From a bacterium BMS3Abin03 (GTDB lineage: Bacteria; Bacteroidota; Ignavibacteria; Ignavibacteriales; Ignavibacteriaceae), in NCBI GenBank assembly GCA_002898075.1, contig BDSV01000044.1, positions 1 to 64,000 of the forward strand: a stretch of 64,000 nt of DNA, read 5' to 3'. The notes below the pieces were generated by a model. The model worked only from the letters and a program-made list of their open reading frames with translations, was not told the origin of the DNA and did no database searches. How positions within the stretch are numbered: the stretch's first letter is position 1; each line of letters opens with the position of its first letter. This document shows, piece by piece, positions 45,782-54,773 of the stretch. The position numbers were made by a program, and so were the translations under genes.

Positions 45782-47152
45782 CTATATTAGAGTCTGCTTC
45801 CATTTTTTAATCTCCCTTTTCACCAATTCAGGATTTGGTGAGCCGAAAGTTTGTTTTCTATTCAAAACGTTTTTAATATCTAATATCTCAATTGCAGATG
45901 CATCGAAGATAGGATTGATTTTTTTCATTTCATCAAGATTTAGCCGATCGAACTTTGTATTCTGCACTTCACAATATTTCACAACATTTCCAACAATGTG
46001 ATGGGCTTCCCTGAAAGGAATTCCTTGCATAACCAACCAATCGGCAAGATCGGTTGCAAGTGAAAAGTCGCCTTTTAATTCTTCCTTATATTTTTCGGTA
46101 TTTATTTCCATTGTTCGAATCGTATGTCCTGTAAGCAACAGACTATTATAATAAGTTTCTACAGAATCAAAAAGTGGTTCTTTATCTTCCTGCAGATCAC
46201 GGTTGTAACTTAATGGAAGTCCTTTTAAAACAGTAGCGAGGGAAATATAATTTCCAAAAACTCTACCGGTTTTTCCTCTAATTAACTCTGTAATATCCGG
46301 ATTTTTCTTCTGCGGCATCAAAGAAGAACCGGTGGTAAACTTATCACTAAGCTTAATAAAATTCCATTCGGCAGAGGACCAAATTATAATTTCTTCAGCG
46401 AGCCGACTTAGATGCATCATTCCTGTTACACAACAATGCAGAAAATCCAAAACAAAATCCCTGTCCGATACTGCATCCATAGCATTTGCTGTTATTTCTG
46501 TAAAACCAAGATTTTCAGCCATAAATTTTCTATCTAAGGGAAATGTAGAACCTGCCAGTGCACCGGATCCTAAAGGCGATACATCAGCCACATCATGTAC
46601 AAAGTTTAATCTTCTTTTATCTCTTTCAAACATTTCTACATAAGCAAGGAGATGGAATGCATAGGAAACGGGCTGTGCTCTCTGTAAATGTGTGTAACCG
46701 GGAATGAGAGTATTTATATGCTGACCGGCTAAATCCAAAAAAACATTCTGCAAATGGTGTAATGCATTTATTAATTCTTTAGATGATTTTTTTACCCATA
46801 GGCGAAGATCGGTTGCAATTTGGTCGTTTCGGCTTCTCCCGGTATGGAGCATACCTGCTGTATTACCAATTAGCTCGAATAATTTTGTTTCGATAGCAGA
46901 ATGTATATCCTCATAATTTCCATCTTCCGGTTTCCAGGAGCCATCGTTAAAATGTTTTTCAATGAGATCTAAACCATAAATTATTTTCTCTGCTTCTTCA
47001 CTAGAAATAATTTTCACCTTGGCAAGCATTTCTGCATGCACTTTACTAACAAGCACATCCTCCTTAAATAAATTTATATCAAAAGATAAAGAGGAAGAAA
47101 ACTTTAACGCTGATTTGTTAAGTTTATCTTTGAACCTGCTGCCCCAAAGCAT
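45782..47152 (-). CDS. argH: Argininosuccinate lyase
   Basis: A 456-residue member of the fumarase/aspartase superfamily that splits argininosuccinate into arginine and fumarate. LHTGRSRNDQIATDLRLWVK, IPGYTHLQRAQPVSYAFHLL, SPLGSGALAGSTFPLDR and the signature TGSSLMPQKKNPDITELIRG with the catalytic Ser loop are all present. Length is normal. It abuts argG, sharing base 47152, so the two are translated from one transcript. Confidence 0.97.
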   Translation of the reverse strand: MLWGSRFKDKLNKSALKFSSSLSFDINLFKEDVLVSKVHAEMLAKVKIISSEEAEKIIYGLDLIEKHFNDGSWKPEDGNYEDIHSAIETKLFELIGNTAGMLHTGRSRNDQIATDLRLWVKKSSKELINALHHLQNVFLDLAGQHINTLIPGYTHLQRAQPVSYAFHLLAYVEMFERDKRRLNFVHDVADVSPLGSGALAGSTFPLDRKFMAENLGFTEITANAMDAVSDRDFVLDFLHCCVTGMMHLSRLAEEIIIWSSAEWNFIKLSDKFTTGSSLMPQKKNPDITELIRGKTGRVFGNYISLATVLKGLPLSYNRDLQEDKEPLFDSVETYYNSLLLTGHTIRTMEINTEKYKEELKGDFSLATDLADWLVMQGIPFREAHHIVGNVVKYCEVQNTKFDRLNLDEMKKINPIFDASAIEILDIKNVLNRKQTFGSPNPELVKREIKKWKQTLI

Positions 47153-48372
47153 TATTCTTTTACCTCCTTATATATAGAGTTCCGAACTATATTTAAAGTT
47201 TTGAATGGAAGCCCATATAATTTTAAAAACCCTTCCGCAGCTTTGTGATCAAATGTATCGCCGGCAGCATAAGTTGCAAGCTCTTTATCATACAGACTGT
47301 AAGGTGAGATTCTTGATAATACATTTATATTTCCTTTATATAATTCTATAAATATTTCACCTGAAACTGTATCTTGGGTTCTATCAACAAAGGTCATTAA
47401 AGCATCAAATAGAGGAGAATACCAAAGACCATCATATATTAAATTTGCAATTTGGTTGGAAACATTTTGCTTAAACCTAAAAGTTTCTTTGTCCAAAACT
47501 AATTTTTCGAGTTCATAATGGGCTTTATGAAGAATTACAGCAGCCGGTGCTTCATAAATTTCTCTCGATTTTATTCCCACAACTCTGTTCTCAATTAAAT
47601 CAATTCTGCCGATGCCGTGTTTTCCACCAAGTAAGTTTAACTCTTTAACAATTTCAGCAGCAGTGTAATTATAACCATTAAGTTTTACAGGAATTCCTTT
47701 ATCGAAAAGGATGGTAACTATTTCAGGTTCCAAAGGAGCTGTTCTGGGATTCACAGTTATTTGGTACGCATCTTCAGGTGGACAGTTGGTTGGGTCCTCG
47801 AGAATACCGCACTCAACAGCAGTCCCCCAAAGATTTTCATCAATAGAATACGGAGATTTTCTTGTTACTTTTACATGTATGTTATGCTTCATTGCATAAT
47901 CAATCTCTTCTTCTCTACTTTTAAATTCCCAGAACCTTAACGGTGCAAGAATATTTAATTGTGGAGCAAGTGTTTGGATTCCGACTTCAAATCTAACCTG
48001 ATCATTACCTTTACCTGTACAACCATGCGCAATAGTATCAGCCCCTTCTGCCAAAGCTATATCAATTAATAATTTTACCAGGAGCGGTCTTCCAATTGCA
48101 GTTGCCATAGGATAAACTCCTTCATACAATGCACTGGCTTTTAATGTTTTAAATGCAAAATTAGAAACGAATTTTTCCTGCAAATCAACTATGTGAACCG
48201 TTTTTGCACCTGTTTTTAACGCTTTTTCTTCTATACCATCAAGCTCGGCAGTTGGACCAAGTACGCCTGTAACAGTAATAATATCCGCATCATAATTTTC
48301 GCTTAACCATTTAACCATTACTGAGGTATCGAGTCCGCCTGAATATGCAACTACTATTTTTCTTCTATGCAT
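47152..48372 (-). CDS. argG: Argininosuccinate synthase
   Basis: Joins citrulline and aspartate with ATP. The ORF track begins at a TTG at 48405, but AGGAGATATTAAAAAAAATG places the ribosome-binding site directly before the ATG at 48372, giving MHRRKIVVAYSGGLDTSVMV and a 406-residue protein. The N-type ATP pyrophosphatase P-loop is AYSGGLDTS. HGCTGKGNDQVRFEV and SPYSIDENLWGTAVECGILE mark the substrate sites. It is followed without a gap by argH and preceded by argR. Confidence 0.97.
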   Translation of the reverse strand: MHRRKIVVAYSGGLDTSVMVKWLSENYDADIITVTGVLGPTAELDGIEEKALKTGAKTVHIVDLQEKFVSNFAFKTLKASALYEGVYPMATAIGRPLLVKLLIDIALAEGADTIAHGCTGKGNDQVRFEVGIQTLAPQLNILAPLRFWEFKSREEEIDYAMKHNIHVKVTRKSPYSIDENLWGTAVECGILEDPTNCPPEDAYQITVNPRTAPLEPEIVTILFDKGIPVKLNGYNYTAAEIVKELNLLGGKHGIGRIDLIENRVVGIKSREIYEAPAAVILHKAHYELEKLVLDKETFRFKQNVSNQIANLIYDGLWYSPLFDALMTFVDRTQDTVSGEIFIELYKGNINVLSRISPYSLYDKELATYAAGDTFDHKAAEGFLKLYGLPFKTLNIVRNSIYKEVKE

Positions 48373-48493
48373 TTTTTTTAATATCTCCTTATTAATTATG
48401 TTCAATAGAAGTAATCTTTAACTATGTTCTTCATTAAATTTCCCAACGAATTTTTTCCAACAATATTTACTAATGGAAAGACGGAAATGAATT

Positions 48494-48952
48494 TCATTTC
48501 TCCGGTAACTCGGTCATTATTTTTTTTAGTTTGTCTATTATAAAAGGAATATTTTTTTGATTATCAGGAATAATTAACACTGTATCATCTCCTCCTACCG
48601 TACCCATTATTTCCTTTTTGTTAAGCCGGTCAATATAATGAGCTACACCTTGTGCTCTTCCAGCAAGGGTTCGTACTAAAATCATAGATTCATTATGCTC
48701 AATACTTAAAATTTCATAACATATCAGCTTTGCAATTTGTCTTCCTGATTCTTCCGCATTGTAAATATACCTGATGCCATCACCCGAAACCGATTTTATT
48801 ACTCCAAGTTCGGCAAAATCCCTGCTTAAAGTTGCCTGGGTTACATTAACTCCCTCTTCTTTAAGTTTTGTCAGGAGATTATCGTGATTTGTTATTATAT
48901 AATCGTTTAAAATTTCTTTAATACGGTTCTGTCTTTTCAATTTTACAGACAT
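48494..48952 (-). CDS. argR: Arginine repressor
   Basis: A 152-residue ArgR/AhrC regulator. An N-terminal winged helix (RQNRIKEILNDYIITNHDNL, then GVNVTQATLSRDFAELGVIK) binds DNA. The C-terminal domain has the arginine-binding and trimer motifs GRAQGVAHYIDRL and GTVGGDDTVLIIPDN. It is complete, so arginine-dependent control of the surrounding genes is likely. I could not place an operator with confidence. A small terminator hairpin upstream suggests that argR-argG-argH form their own transcript. Confidence 0.95.
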   Translation of the reverse strand: MSVKLKRQNRIKEILNDYIITNHDNLLTKLKEEGVNVTQATLSRDFAELGVIKSVSGDGIRYIYNAEESGRQIAKLICYEILSIEHNESMILVRTLAGRAQGVAHYIDRLNKKEIMGTVGGDDTVLIIPDNQKNIPFIIDKLKKIMTELPEK

Positions 48953-49030
48953 AAATTATTTCCTTTTAAATTATTTAAAATTGAAGAAAGTATCTAAATA
49001 AATTTAAAAACTTCTCCTTCGGTTATGATT

Positions 49031-49049
49031 AAAAAGATCGCTTCCGATC
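49031..49049 (-). terminator. Small rho-independent terminator between the argJ remnant and argR
   Basis: On the minus strand GATCG-GAAG-CGATC is followed by TTTTT. The stem is only five base pairs but tightly looped, and it lies just after the stop of the argJ remnant. Confidence 0.5.
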
Positions 49050-49058
49050 CATAGTTTA

Positions 49059-49462
49059 TTAATTCCATATTTTAAAGCTTTGAAGATTTGGAATCATACC
49101 ATCTGTTCCCTGTCCACCAGCGTTTACGGCAACATTAATTAACTTTGCAGTTCCTTCACCACCGGATACAATCGCTTTTGCCATCTCTGAACAAATAGCA
49201 ATTAATCCTTCGAGAAAGACAGCATAATTGTCGGCACCATCCATTCTTTTTATCTCTGAAAGACCGTTTACTAAAATTATTACCATATCATTCGGAGCAT
49301 CTGAAACTTTATCCGATGTAAATGTATACCTGCAGTATCACCGGGAATATCTGAATATGTTAATGCAATATTTTTCTTTCGTTTCTTTATCCCGCAATGA
49401 ACTCCGGCAGTTTTAAAACCCTGAGTTATGGTAATCGTTCCTTTAGGATTAAACTGAAACAT
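49059..49462 (-). pseudogene. argJ: Decayed argJ remnant, possibly joined to the end of argB
   Basis: Two short overlapping ORFs read as pieces of one gene. The first (from 49462) gives TITQGFKTAGVHCGIKKRKK and IALTYSDIPGDTAG, matching the ArgJ N-terminus. A one-base frameshift near 49325 moves the continuation FTSDKVSD into another frame. That frame immediately continues NDMVIILVNG and EMAKAIVSGGEGTAKLINVA, which are mid-ArgJ motifs normally far downstream, so about 170 codons are deleted between. The end, TDGMIPNLQS, resembles the ArgB C-terminal TGGMIPKLQS region, suggesting a second deletion fusing argJ to argB. The catalytic Thr region of ArgJ is missing, so the product cannot be functional. 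The start overlaps argC by 14 bases. Confidence 0.75.
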
Positions 49463-50480
49463 ATTTCAACTTCCTTTCTAACAACCCGGAGGTCTCATCC
49501 CAACCGAATAATCTGTTCATATTCTGGATTGCTTGACCTGCAGCGCCTTTCACAAGTTTATCAATTTCCGCTGTAATAATTAGAACTTTTCCTTTTATAG
49601 AAACATTTATGTCACAAAAATTAGAATCAATAATCAATTGAAACACAGGTGGATTATTTCTTAGCCGGACAAAAGGAGAACTCTGATAAACTGTATTATA
49701 TACTTTATCAATATCTTTTTTTTCTACCTCTTCAGATAAATGGATTGTTATAGTAACATAAATTCCTCTCGATACGGGAAGAAGATGAGGCGTAAAAGAA
49801 AAAGGCGAATGAAATCCATTTTTATAAAGCTGCTGCAATATCTCCGGCTCATGCCTATGATTGTTAACATTATAAACTTTTACATTGCCGTACATCCCGG
49901 GTAAAAGTAGATCTGCACTTACAGCGTTTCCAGCCCCGCTTGTTCCTGAAAATGCAGCACAACTCACGCTTATAATTTTATCCGCAAAATCAGGCAGTAA
50001 AGGAAGGAGAGAAAGAAGTACGGCGGTAGGATAACAGCCGGGATTTGCAATTAACTTCACATTATCATAGTTGGTTGACGGATGATCTGCTAATCCATAT
50101 ACTTTATCCTTTAAAAGATGTGGCGAGGTATGTGTGAATTTATACCACTGCATATATAACTCTTCAAAATCTAATCTGTAATCTCCACCGATATCCACAA
50201 CAAATTTACCGTTGCCGATTAGCTTAGGTACGTATTGCAGAGCTTTGGCAGGTGGAAGATCAATAAAATATAAATCGTGCTCAAGAGAAATATTATCAAT
50301 AGATTCTATTTGAAGATTATCCGCTAATCCATCAAGACGGGAGGAAATATCATGTGATTTTTCACCTGCATTACTTTTTGCATAAACCCGGAATTCCGTT
50401 GTAAAAGGATGCTGAGCCAGACATTGAATTAATTTTTCCCCAGCGTACCCTGTCCCTCCGATTATACCAATTGAATGCAT
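49449..50480 (-). CDS. argC: N-acetyl-gamma-glutamyl-phosphate reductase
   Basis: A 343-residue NADP-dependent reductase of arginine synthesis. The Rossmann loop is GIIGGTGYAGEKLIQCL. The active-site Cys is in ANPGCYPTAVLLSLLPL, and SCAAFSGTSGAGNA and HRHEPEILQQL are further family segments. It appears intact, in contrast to the neighbouring argJ remnant whose pathway step precedes it. Upstream lies an 898-base gap without genes. Confidence 0.95.
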   Translation of the reverse strand: MHSIGIIGGTGYAGEKLIQCLAQHPFTTEFRVYAKSNAGEKSHDISSRLDGLADNLQIESIDNISLEHDLYFIDLPPAKALQYVPKLIGNGKFVVDIGGDYRLDFEELYMQWYKFTHTSPHLLKDKVYGLADHPSTNYDNVKLIANPGCYPTAVLLSLLPLLPDFADKIISVSCAAFSGTSGAGNAVSADLLLPGMYGNVKVYNVNNHRHEPEILQQLYKNGFHSPFSFTPHLLPVSRGIYVTITIHLSEEVEKKDIDKVYNTVYQSSPFVRLRNNPPVFQLIIDSNFCDINVSIKGKVLIITAEIDKLVKGAAGQAIQNMNRLFGWDETSGLLERKLKYVSV

Positions 50481-51041
50481 AGTTTTTTCTATAAATTTTT
50501 ATTAATAAATTTTACTTAGGATTGAATTATTCTTGAAGTGATTATGATTTCGCCCGCTAAGGGCGTTTATGGATGATAGAAAAAGAATAAGTTTCTTTTG
50601 AAAGAATTAATAGGAATGGATTAATATTTTTTCTTTTGTTTATCATTACTAATACAAAATATAGAAAACCAAAAATACTTTGTCAATAGGATTATGAATA
50701 TTTTATTAAAATATTTTCCATATCTGCATAATTCTGTAGCTATAATGTATTTTTATGCATTTTTCTAAATTATTTTGTTTAATAATGAAAGTATTAAAAC
50801 TAACTGAAGCCTTTGCAAAACCTATATAAAGTAAACAAATAGCATTAATATTAGTGTCAAAATTAATCAATAAGGAAGGCGAAGCATTGAAAAATGAATA
50901 AAATAGCACTTCCAAACCAATCAAGTAACATTAAGTATTTTGTGAAGAATAAGTTTCGCGAAGCATCCTAACTAACAATTAAAATTATCTAACGAAAGTA
51001 ATTTATTACTTTATATTAAACCGGAATAAAATTAAACTATA
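50481..51041. other. Gene-poor AT-rich gap upstream of argC
   Basis: This first part of an 898-base intergenic stretch should hold the promoters for argC (minus). The only structured element seen is the short hairpin CGCCC-GCTAA-GGGCG at 50551-50565. The 72-codon ORF at 50706-50924 has no ribosome-binding site or recognisable composition and is not called. No further gene or RNA is seen. Confidence 0.4.
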
Positions 51042-51042
51042 T

Positions 51043-51135
51043 TTTCATATACTTATAATTTCTTGTTTTTGACCATATGGAACTCTCATTATAATCATTC
51101 CTTTGTGTGTAAATGTTTTTTCATACTCGTTTCGT
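51043..51135 (+). repeat. Dispersed ~90-bp structured repeat, copy C
   Basis: It carries ATGGAACTCTCATTATAATC, ATTCCTTTGTGTGTAAAT and TTTTTCATACTCG. The stem arms are CATATA (51046-51051) and CATATG (51074-51079). Compared with CATCTG/CAGATG in copies A and B, the internal C-G pair has become A-T, a compensatory change. It is followed at once by a SAM-II-like relic, as copy D is followed by real SAM-II aptamers. Confidence 0.75.
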
Positions 51136-51137
51136 AA

Positions 51138-51240
51138 GTTCTTTAAAATATGTACCGCGATTTAAGGTAATTTGCAGCGACGTTAAACCCGGGGCGATCT
51201 CGCTCAAGCTTGTGCCGGTTCATCGGGGAAAAGTGAGAAT
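51138..51240 (+). promoter_or_regulatory. Degenerate SAM-II riboswitch relic
   Basis: GTTCTTTAAAATATGTACCG, then GATTTAAGG, TTTGCAGCGACGTTAAAC and CTTGTGC, follow the order of SAM-II aptamer blocks and the copy D downstream region at 63.53 kb. The 5' P1 strand is mutated (ACCGC for GTCGT), and the 3' GCTAAAAAG block is interrupted, so ligand binding is doubtful. No terminator follows, and the next gene is a glucosidase rather than a methionine gene. I read this as the dead leader of a duplicated met gene. Confidence 0.5.
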
Positions 51241-51378
51241 TTATTAATGCTTCAAGCTTTTAAATTCTTGTTTACAGTGTAATTACCTTTATAAAGTGGA
51301 CTCATTAATTGTAACTTAACAGATAATTTTGAATTATATATTTACATATTTTTGCGGTTATAATTTGTCGGAGAAGCT

Positions 51379-54000
51379 TTGATATTTGAAAAAGTAAGAT
51401 ATAATGAAATAAGATCAGGGAAATCCAAATGGCATAAGTGGGGTCCATATTTAACCGACCGCCAATGGGGAACCGTTCGCGAAGACTACAGCCGCAACGG
51501 AGAAGCATGGACATACACAACTCACGATATGGCACGAAGCTTCGCATACCGCTGGGGTGAAGAAGGTATCGGCGGAATAAGCGATGAGTTTCAGCGGCTT
51601 TGCTTAGCGCTATCTTTCTGGAATGGTAAAGACCCGATTTTAAAGGAAAGATTTTTCGGTCTTTCGGGTAAAGAAGGAAACCATGGCGAAGATGTGAAAG
51701 AGTATTATTATTATCTTGATAACACACCATCTCATTCCTACATGAAAATGCTTTACAAATATCCGCAGGAAGAGTTTCCTTACTCCCAACTATTGGAAGA
51801 AAACAGAAATAGAGGAAAATCAGATCCTGAATTTGAATTAATTGATACCGGAATTTTCGATGATGATAAATACTTCGATATTTTTATTGAATATGCAAAA
51901 GCTTGTGAAGAAGACATCTTAATTAAAATAACAGCATACAACCGTGCAAAGCAAGAAGCCGTTTTAAATATTATTCCGCAAATATGGTTTCGCAACACGT
52001 GGTCGTGGGGTTATAACAATTACAAGCCTCTTCTCTGCACACTTTTCGATCATGTACTCAGCGCTGAACATAAAAACCTCGGCAGGTATTATCTTTATTG
52101 TGAAAAAAGCTGCGAATTTCTTTTCTGCGATAATGAAACAAATCATAAAAGACTTTATGGCGTAAAAAACCGAAAAGGATATTTTAAAGATGCCGTAAAT
52201 AATTATGTAGTTAACGAAGATAAGGATGTGGTTAACGAAGAAAGAACAGGAACAAAAGCTGCCGCAAATTACAACCTGATAATTCCCGCTGGCGGTTCTC
52301 ATTCCATCAGACTGCGGTTAACGAAAACATCTTTTAATAATGCCTTTATCGATTTCGATACGATCTTCAAAAACAGGATTAATGAAGCAAACGAATTTTA
52401 TGATGAACTTCAAGTAAAAATTAAAAGTGAAGATGAAAAGAATGTGCAGAGACAGGCGCTTGCGGGAATGCTCTGGAACAAACAATTTTATTACTACGAT
52501 GTTCCACAATGGTTGAACGGAGACCCCGGGCAGCCCCCGCCGCCTAAAGAACGATTAACGGGTCGTAACAGTAAGTGGACTCATTTAAATAACGCCGATA
52601 TAATTTCTATGCCCGATAAATGGGAATACCCATGGTATGCAGCATGGGATCTTGCTTTTCACTGCATACCCCTCTCAATGATAGATTCTGAATTAGCTAA
52701 AAAACAGTTGAAACTTTTAACACACGAATGGTACATGCACCCTAACGGGGAGCTTCCCGCTTATGAATGGAATTTTTCCGATGTCAACCCGCCTGTTCAT
52801 GCGTGGGCAACGTGGCGTGTTTATAAAATTGATAAAAAACATAACGGCGGTAAAGGTGATGTAGCTTTTCTCGAATCGGTTTTTCATAAGTTGCTTTTAA
52901 CTTTTACCTGGTGGGTAAACCGCGAAGACGAACATGGGCATAATATTTTTCAGGGCGGTTTTCTCGGGCTTGATAATATAGGTGTGTTTAACCGCAGTTC
53001 CGGATTCCCGGTTAACGGGCATATCGAACAAGCCGACGGAACGAGCTGGATGGCAATGTTCTCATTAAATTTATTGCAAATCTCTCTCGAACTTTCAAAA
53101 TATAATCCTATTTACCAGGATTTAGCCACAAAATTTTTAGAGCATTTTCTCTATATCGCCGGTGCAATGAAAAACATAGGCGGAGAAGGCGTAAGTTTAT
53201 GGGATGATGATGATGAATTCTATTTTGATGTTCTTCACACTAACAAGGGATGTACAGTATTAAAAGTTCGTTCCATGGTTGGTTTAATACCGCTGTTTGC
53301 AGTAGAAGTAATAGAACCGGATATAATTAAAAAATGCCCCGAGTTTGCCGGGCGAATGGAATGGTTTTTAAAAAATCGACCCGATCTTTCTAATCTTGTT
53401 TCGCATTGGGAAATTAAGGGTAAAGGTGAGCGCAGGTTGTTCTCTCTTCTAAGAGGTCATCGCTTTAAAAAATTATTAAAACGAATGCTCGATGAAACAG
53501 AATTCTTATCGGATTACGGCATTCGCTCATTATCAAAATTTCATAAATCGAATCCTTACGTTTTTAAAACCAACGGGAATGAATTTAAAGTAGATTATGA
53601 ACCTGCAGAATCGCAAACCGGTTTGTTCGGCGGTAATTCAAACTGGCGCGGACCAATCTGGTTCCCGGTAAACTTTTTAATTATAGAATCGCTGCAAAGA
53701 TTTCATCATTATTACGGCGACCAATTCAAAGTTGAATACCCAACAAATTCGGGCAATTATTTTACAATAAATGAAATTGCAAATGAATTAAGCAAACGCC
53801 TGGAAAAAATATTTTTGAAAGATAAAAACGGTAACCGACCTGTTTTCGGTGAAAATCAAAAATTTCAGAAGGATAAAAATTTTAAAGATTATATTCTTTT
53901 TTATGAATACTTTCACGGTAACAACGGAAAAGGTTTGGGAGCTTCGCATCAAACAGGTTGGACTGGCTTAATCGCAAAACTTCTGCAACCACGAGACTAA
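51379..54000 (+). CDS. GH63-like glucosidase (MGH1-type alpha/alpha-barrel)
   Basis: An 873-residue protein starting at TTG 51379, with GGAG upstream. The N-terminal ~330 residues are a beta-rich domain (DRQWGTVREDYSRNGEAWTY, FEYTGR-like fold segments). The C-terminal two thirds is an (alpha/alpha)6 barrel of the mannosyl-oligosaccharide glucosidase type: WEYPWYAAWDLAFHCIPLSM, NGELPAYEWNFSDVNPPVHA, QADGTSWMAMFSLNLLQISL and GNSNWRGPIWFPVNFLIIES. No signal peptide is present, so it is probably cytoplasmic and may act on glycosyl-glycerate, trehalose-like or oligoglucoside substrates. It precedes the sugar phosphate cluster by nearly 0.8 kb. Confidence 0.88.
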   Translation: MIFEKVRYNEIRSGKSKWHKWGPYLTDRQWGTVREDYSRNGEAWTYTTHDMARSFAYRWGEEGIGGISDEFQRLCLALSFWNGKDPILKERFFGLSGKEGNHGEDVKEYYYYLDNTPSHSYMKMLYKYPQEEFPYSQLLEENRNRGKSDPEFELIDTGIFDDDKYFDIFIEYAKACEEDILIKITAYNRAKQEAVLNIIPQIWFRNTWSWGYNNYKPLLCTLFDHVLSAEHKNLGRYYLYCEKSCEFLFCDNETNHKRLYGVKNRKGYFKDAVNNYVVNEDKDVVNEERTGTKAAANYNLIIPAGGSHSIRLRLTKTSFNNAFIDFDTIFKNRINEANEFYDELQVKIKSEDEKNVQRQALAGMLWNKQFYYYDVPQWLNGDPGQPPPPKERLTGRNSKWTHLNNADIISMPDKWEYPWYAAWDLAFHCIPLSMIDSELAKKQLKLLTHEWYMHPNGELPAYEWNFSDVNPPVHAWATWRVYKIDKKHNGGKGDVAFLESVFHKLLLTFTWWVNREDEHGHNIFQGGFLGLDNIGVFNRSSGFPVNGHIEQADGTSWMAMFSLNLLQISLELSKYNPIYQDLATKFLEHFLYIAGAMKNIGGEGVSLWDDDDEFYFDVLHTNKGCTVLKVRSMVGLIPLFAVEVIEPDIIKKCPEFAGRMEWFLKNRPDLSNLVSHWEIKGKGERRLFSLLRGHRFKKLLKRMLDETEFLSDYGIRSLSKFHKSNPYVFKTNGNEFKVDYEPAESQTGLFGGNSNWRGPIWFPVNFLIIESLQRFHHYYGDQFKVEYPTNSGNYFTINEIANELSKRLEKIFLKDKNGNRPVFGENQKFQKDKNFKDYILFYEYFHGNNGKGLGASHQTGWTGLIAKLLQPRD

Positions 54001-54020
54001 TAGTTTGTTGGTTTTCAATA

Positions 54021-54464
54021 AATCGAACGGGAATTGATGTGATAAACTTCTAAAATCATTATTCCTTGTTTGGTGTTCATTATTTAAAAAATGGTTTAAT
54101 GTTTAATTTAACGAACAATCATAATTATCACTTCCCGTCTGCTTTAGCGGACGGACTTAGGAACAGAGTAGAAATAATAAACGGCTTTAGCCGTATTACG
54201 GTGTTTCAATGGGGCTAAAGCCCGTAGTGTGTTGTGGTACTTTTGTAAACCGTTCGATGAATCGAACGGGAATTGATGTGATAAACTTCTAAAATCATTA
54301 TTCCTTGTTTGGTGTTCATTATTCAAAAAATGGTTTAATGTTTAATTAAATGAATAATCATAATTATCACTTCCCGTCTGCTTTAGCGGACGGACTTAGA
54401 AAAAGAGTAGAAACAAAAACGGCTTTAGCCGCATTGCAGTGCTTGATAGGGCTAAAGCCCTAAA
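54021..54464 (+). repeat. Tandem duplication with ~239-bp period
   Basis: Two copies begin AATCGAACGGGAATTGATGT at 54021 and 54260 and stay nearly identical for over 200 bases, through TTCCTTGTTTGGTGTTCATT, CCGTCTGCTTTAGCGGACGG and GGGCTAAAGCCC. Each copy contains at least three palindromes. A third partial start, AAATCGAACGGGAATTGATA, lies near 54538. Confidence 0.85.
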
Positions 54465-54749
54465 TGTTTCCTTTATTTCTTAATCCGTTCGCTGAAGCGA
54501 ACGGGAATAAAATATTTTTGTAGTTTTTTTGTTCGATAAATCGAACGGGAATTGATAATATTTTTTCAAAGGCTGTCATTCCGCACCTGATGCGGAATCC
54601 CTTAACTTTCAGAGATCCCCGCCTGCGCGGGGATGACATACATTGTAAATTAAAACCGGTGATTTTAATCACTGTTGTTTCTCTTTAATTCCACATATAT
54701 TTATAGTTGACAATTCTTTTATTTATTTTCATTTCACTTAAGAATATTC
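54465..54749. repeat. Further palindromic repeats upstream of gnd
   Basis: No gene is supported. CCGTTCGCTGAAGCGAACGG (about 54485-54504) is an inverted repeat of the same family as CCGTTCGATGAATCGAACGG at 54251-54270. Around 54575-54650 lies a GTCATTCCGC / GCGGAATCCC and ATCCCCGCCTGCGCGGGGAT pair, a widespread REP-type element. Confidence 0.55.
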
Positions 54750-54773
54750 TTGTATTTAAAAACAGAGGAAAAA

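Noticed and set aside
50500-50560. ARG-box-like TTGAATTATTCTTGAAG upstream of argC
   Set aside because: Only a loose half-match to the ArgR operator; not strong enough to call without a comparative motif search.
50706-50924. 72-codon ORF upstream of argC
   Set aside because: AT-rich region, no ribosome-binding site, no recognisable protein features.
51305-51730. 141-codon minus-strand ORF
   Set aside because: Lies antisense in the GH63-like gene and has no family features; a shadow ORF.
54021-54700. Possible CRISPR array from repeated palindromes
   Set aside because: Repeats have a single 239-base period with only two copies and no uniform spacers; no cas genes are present.
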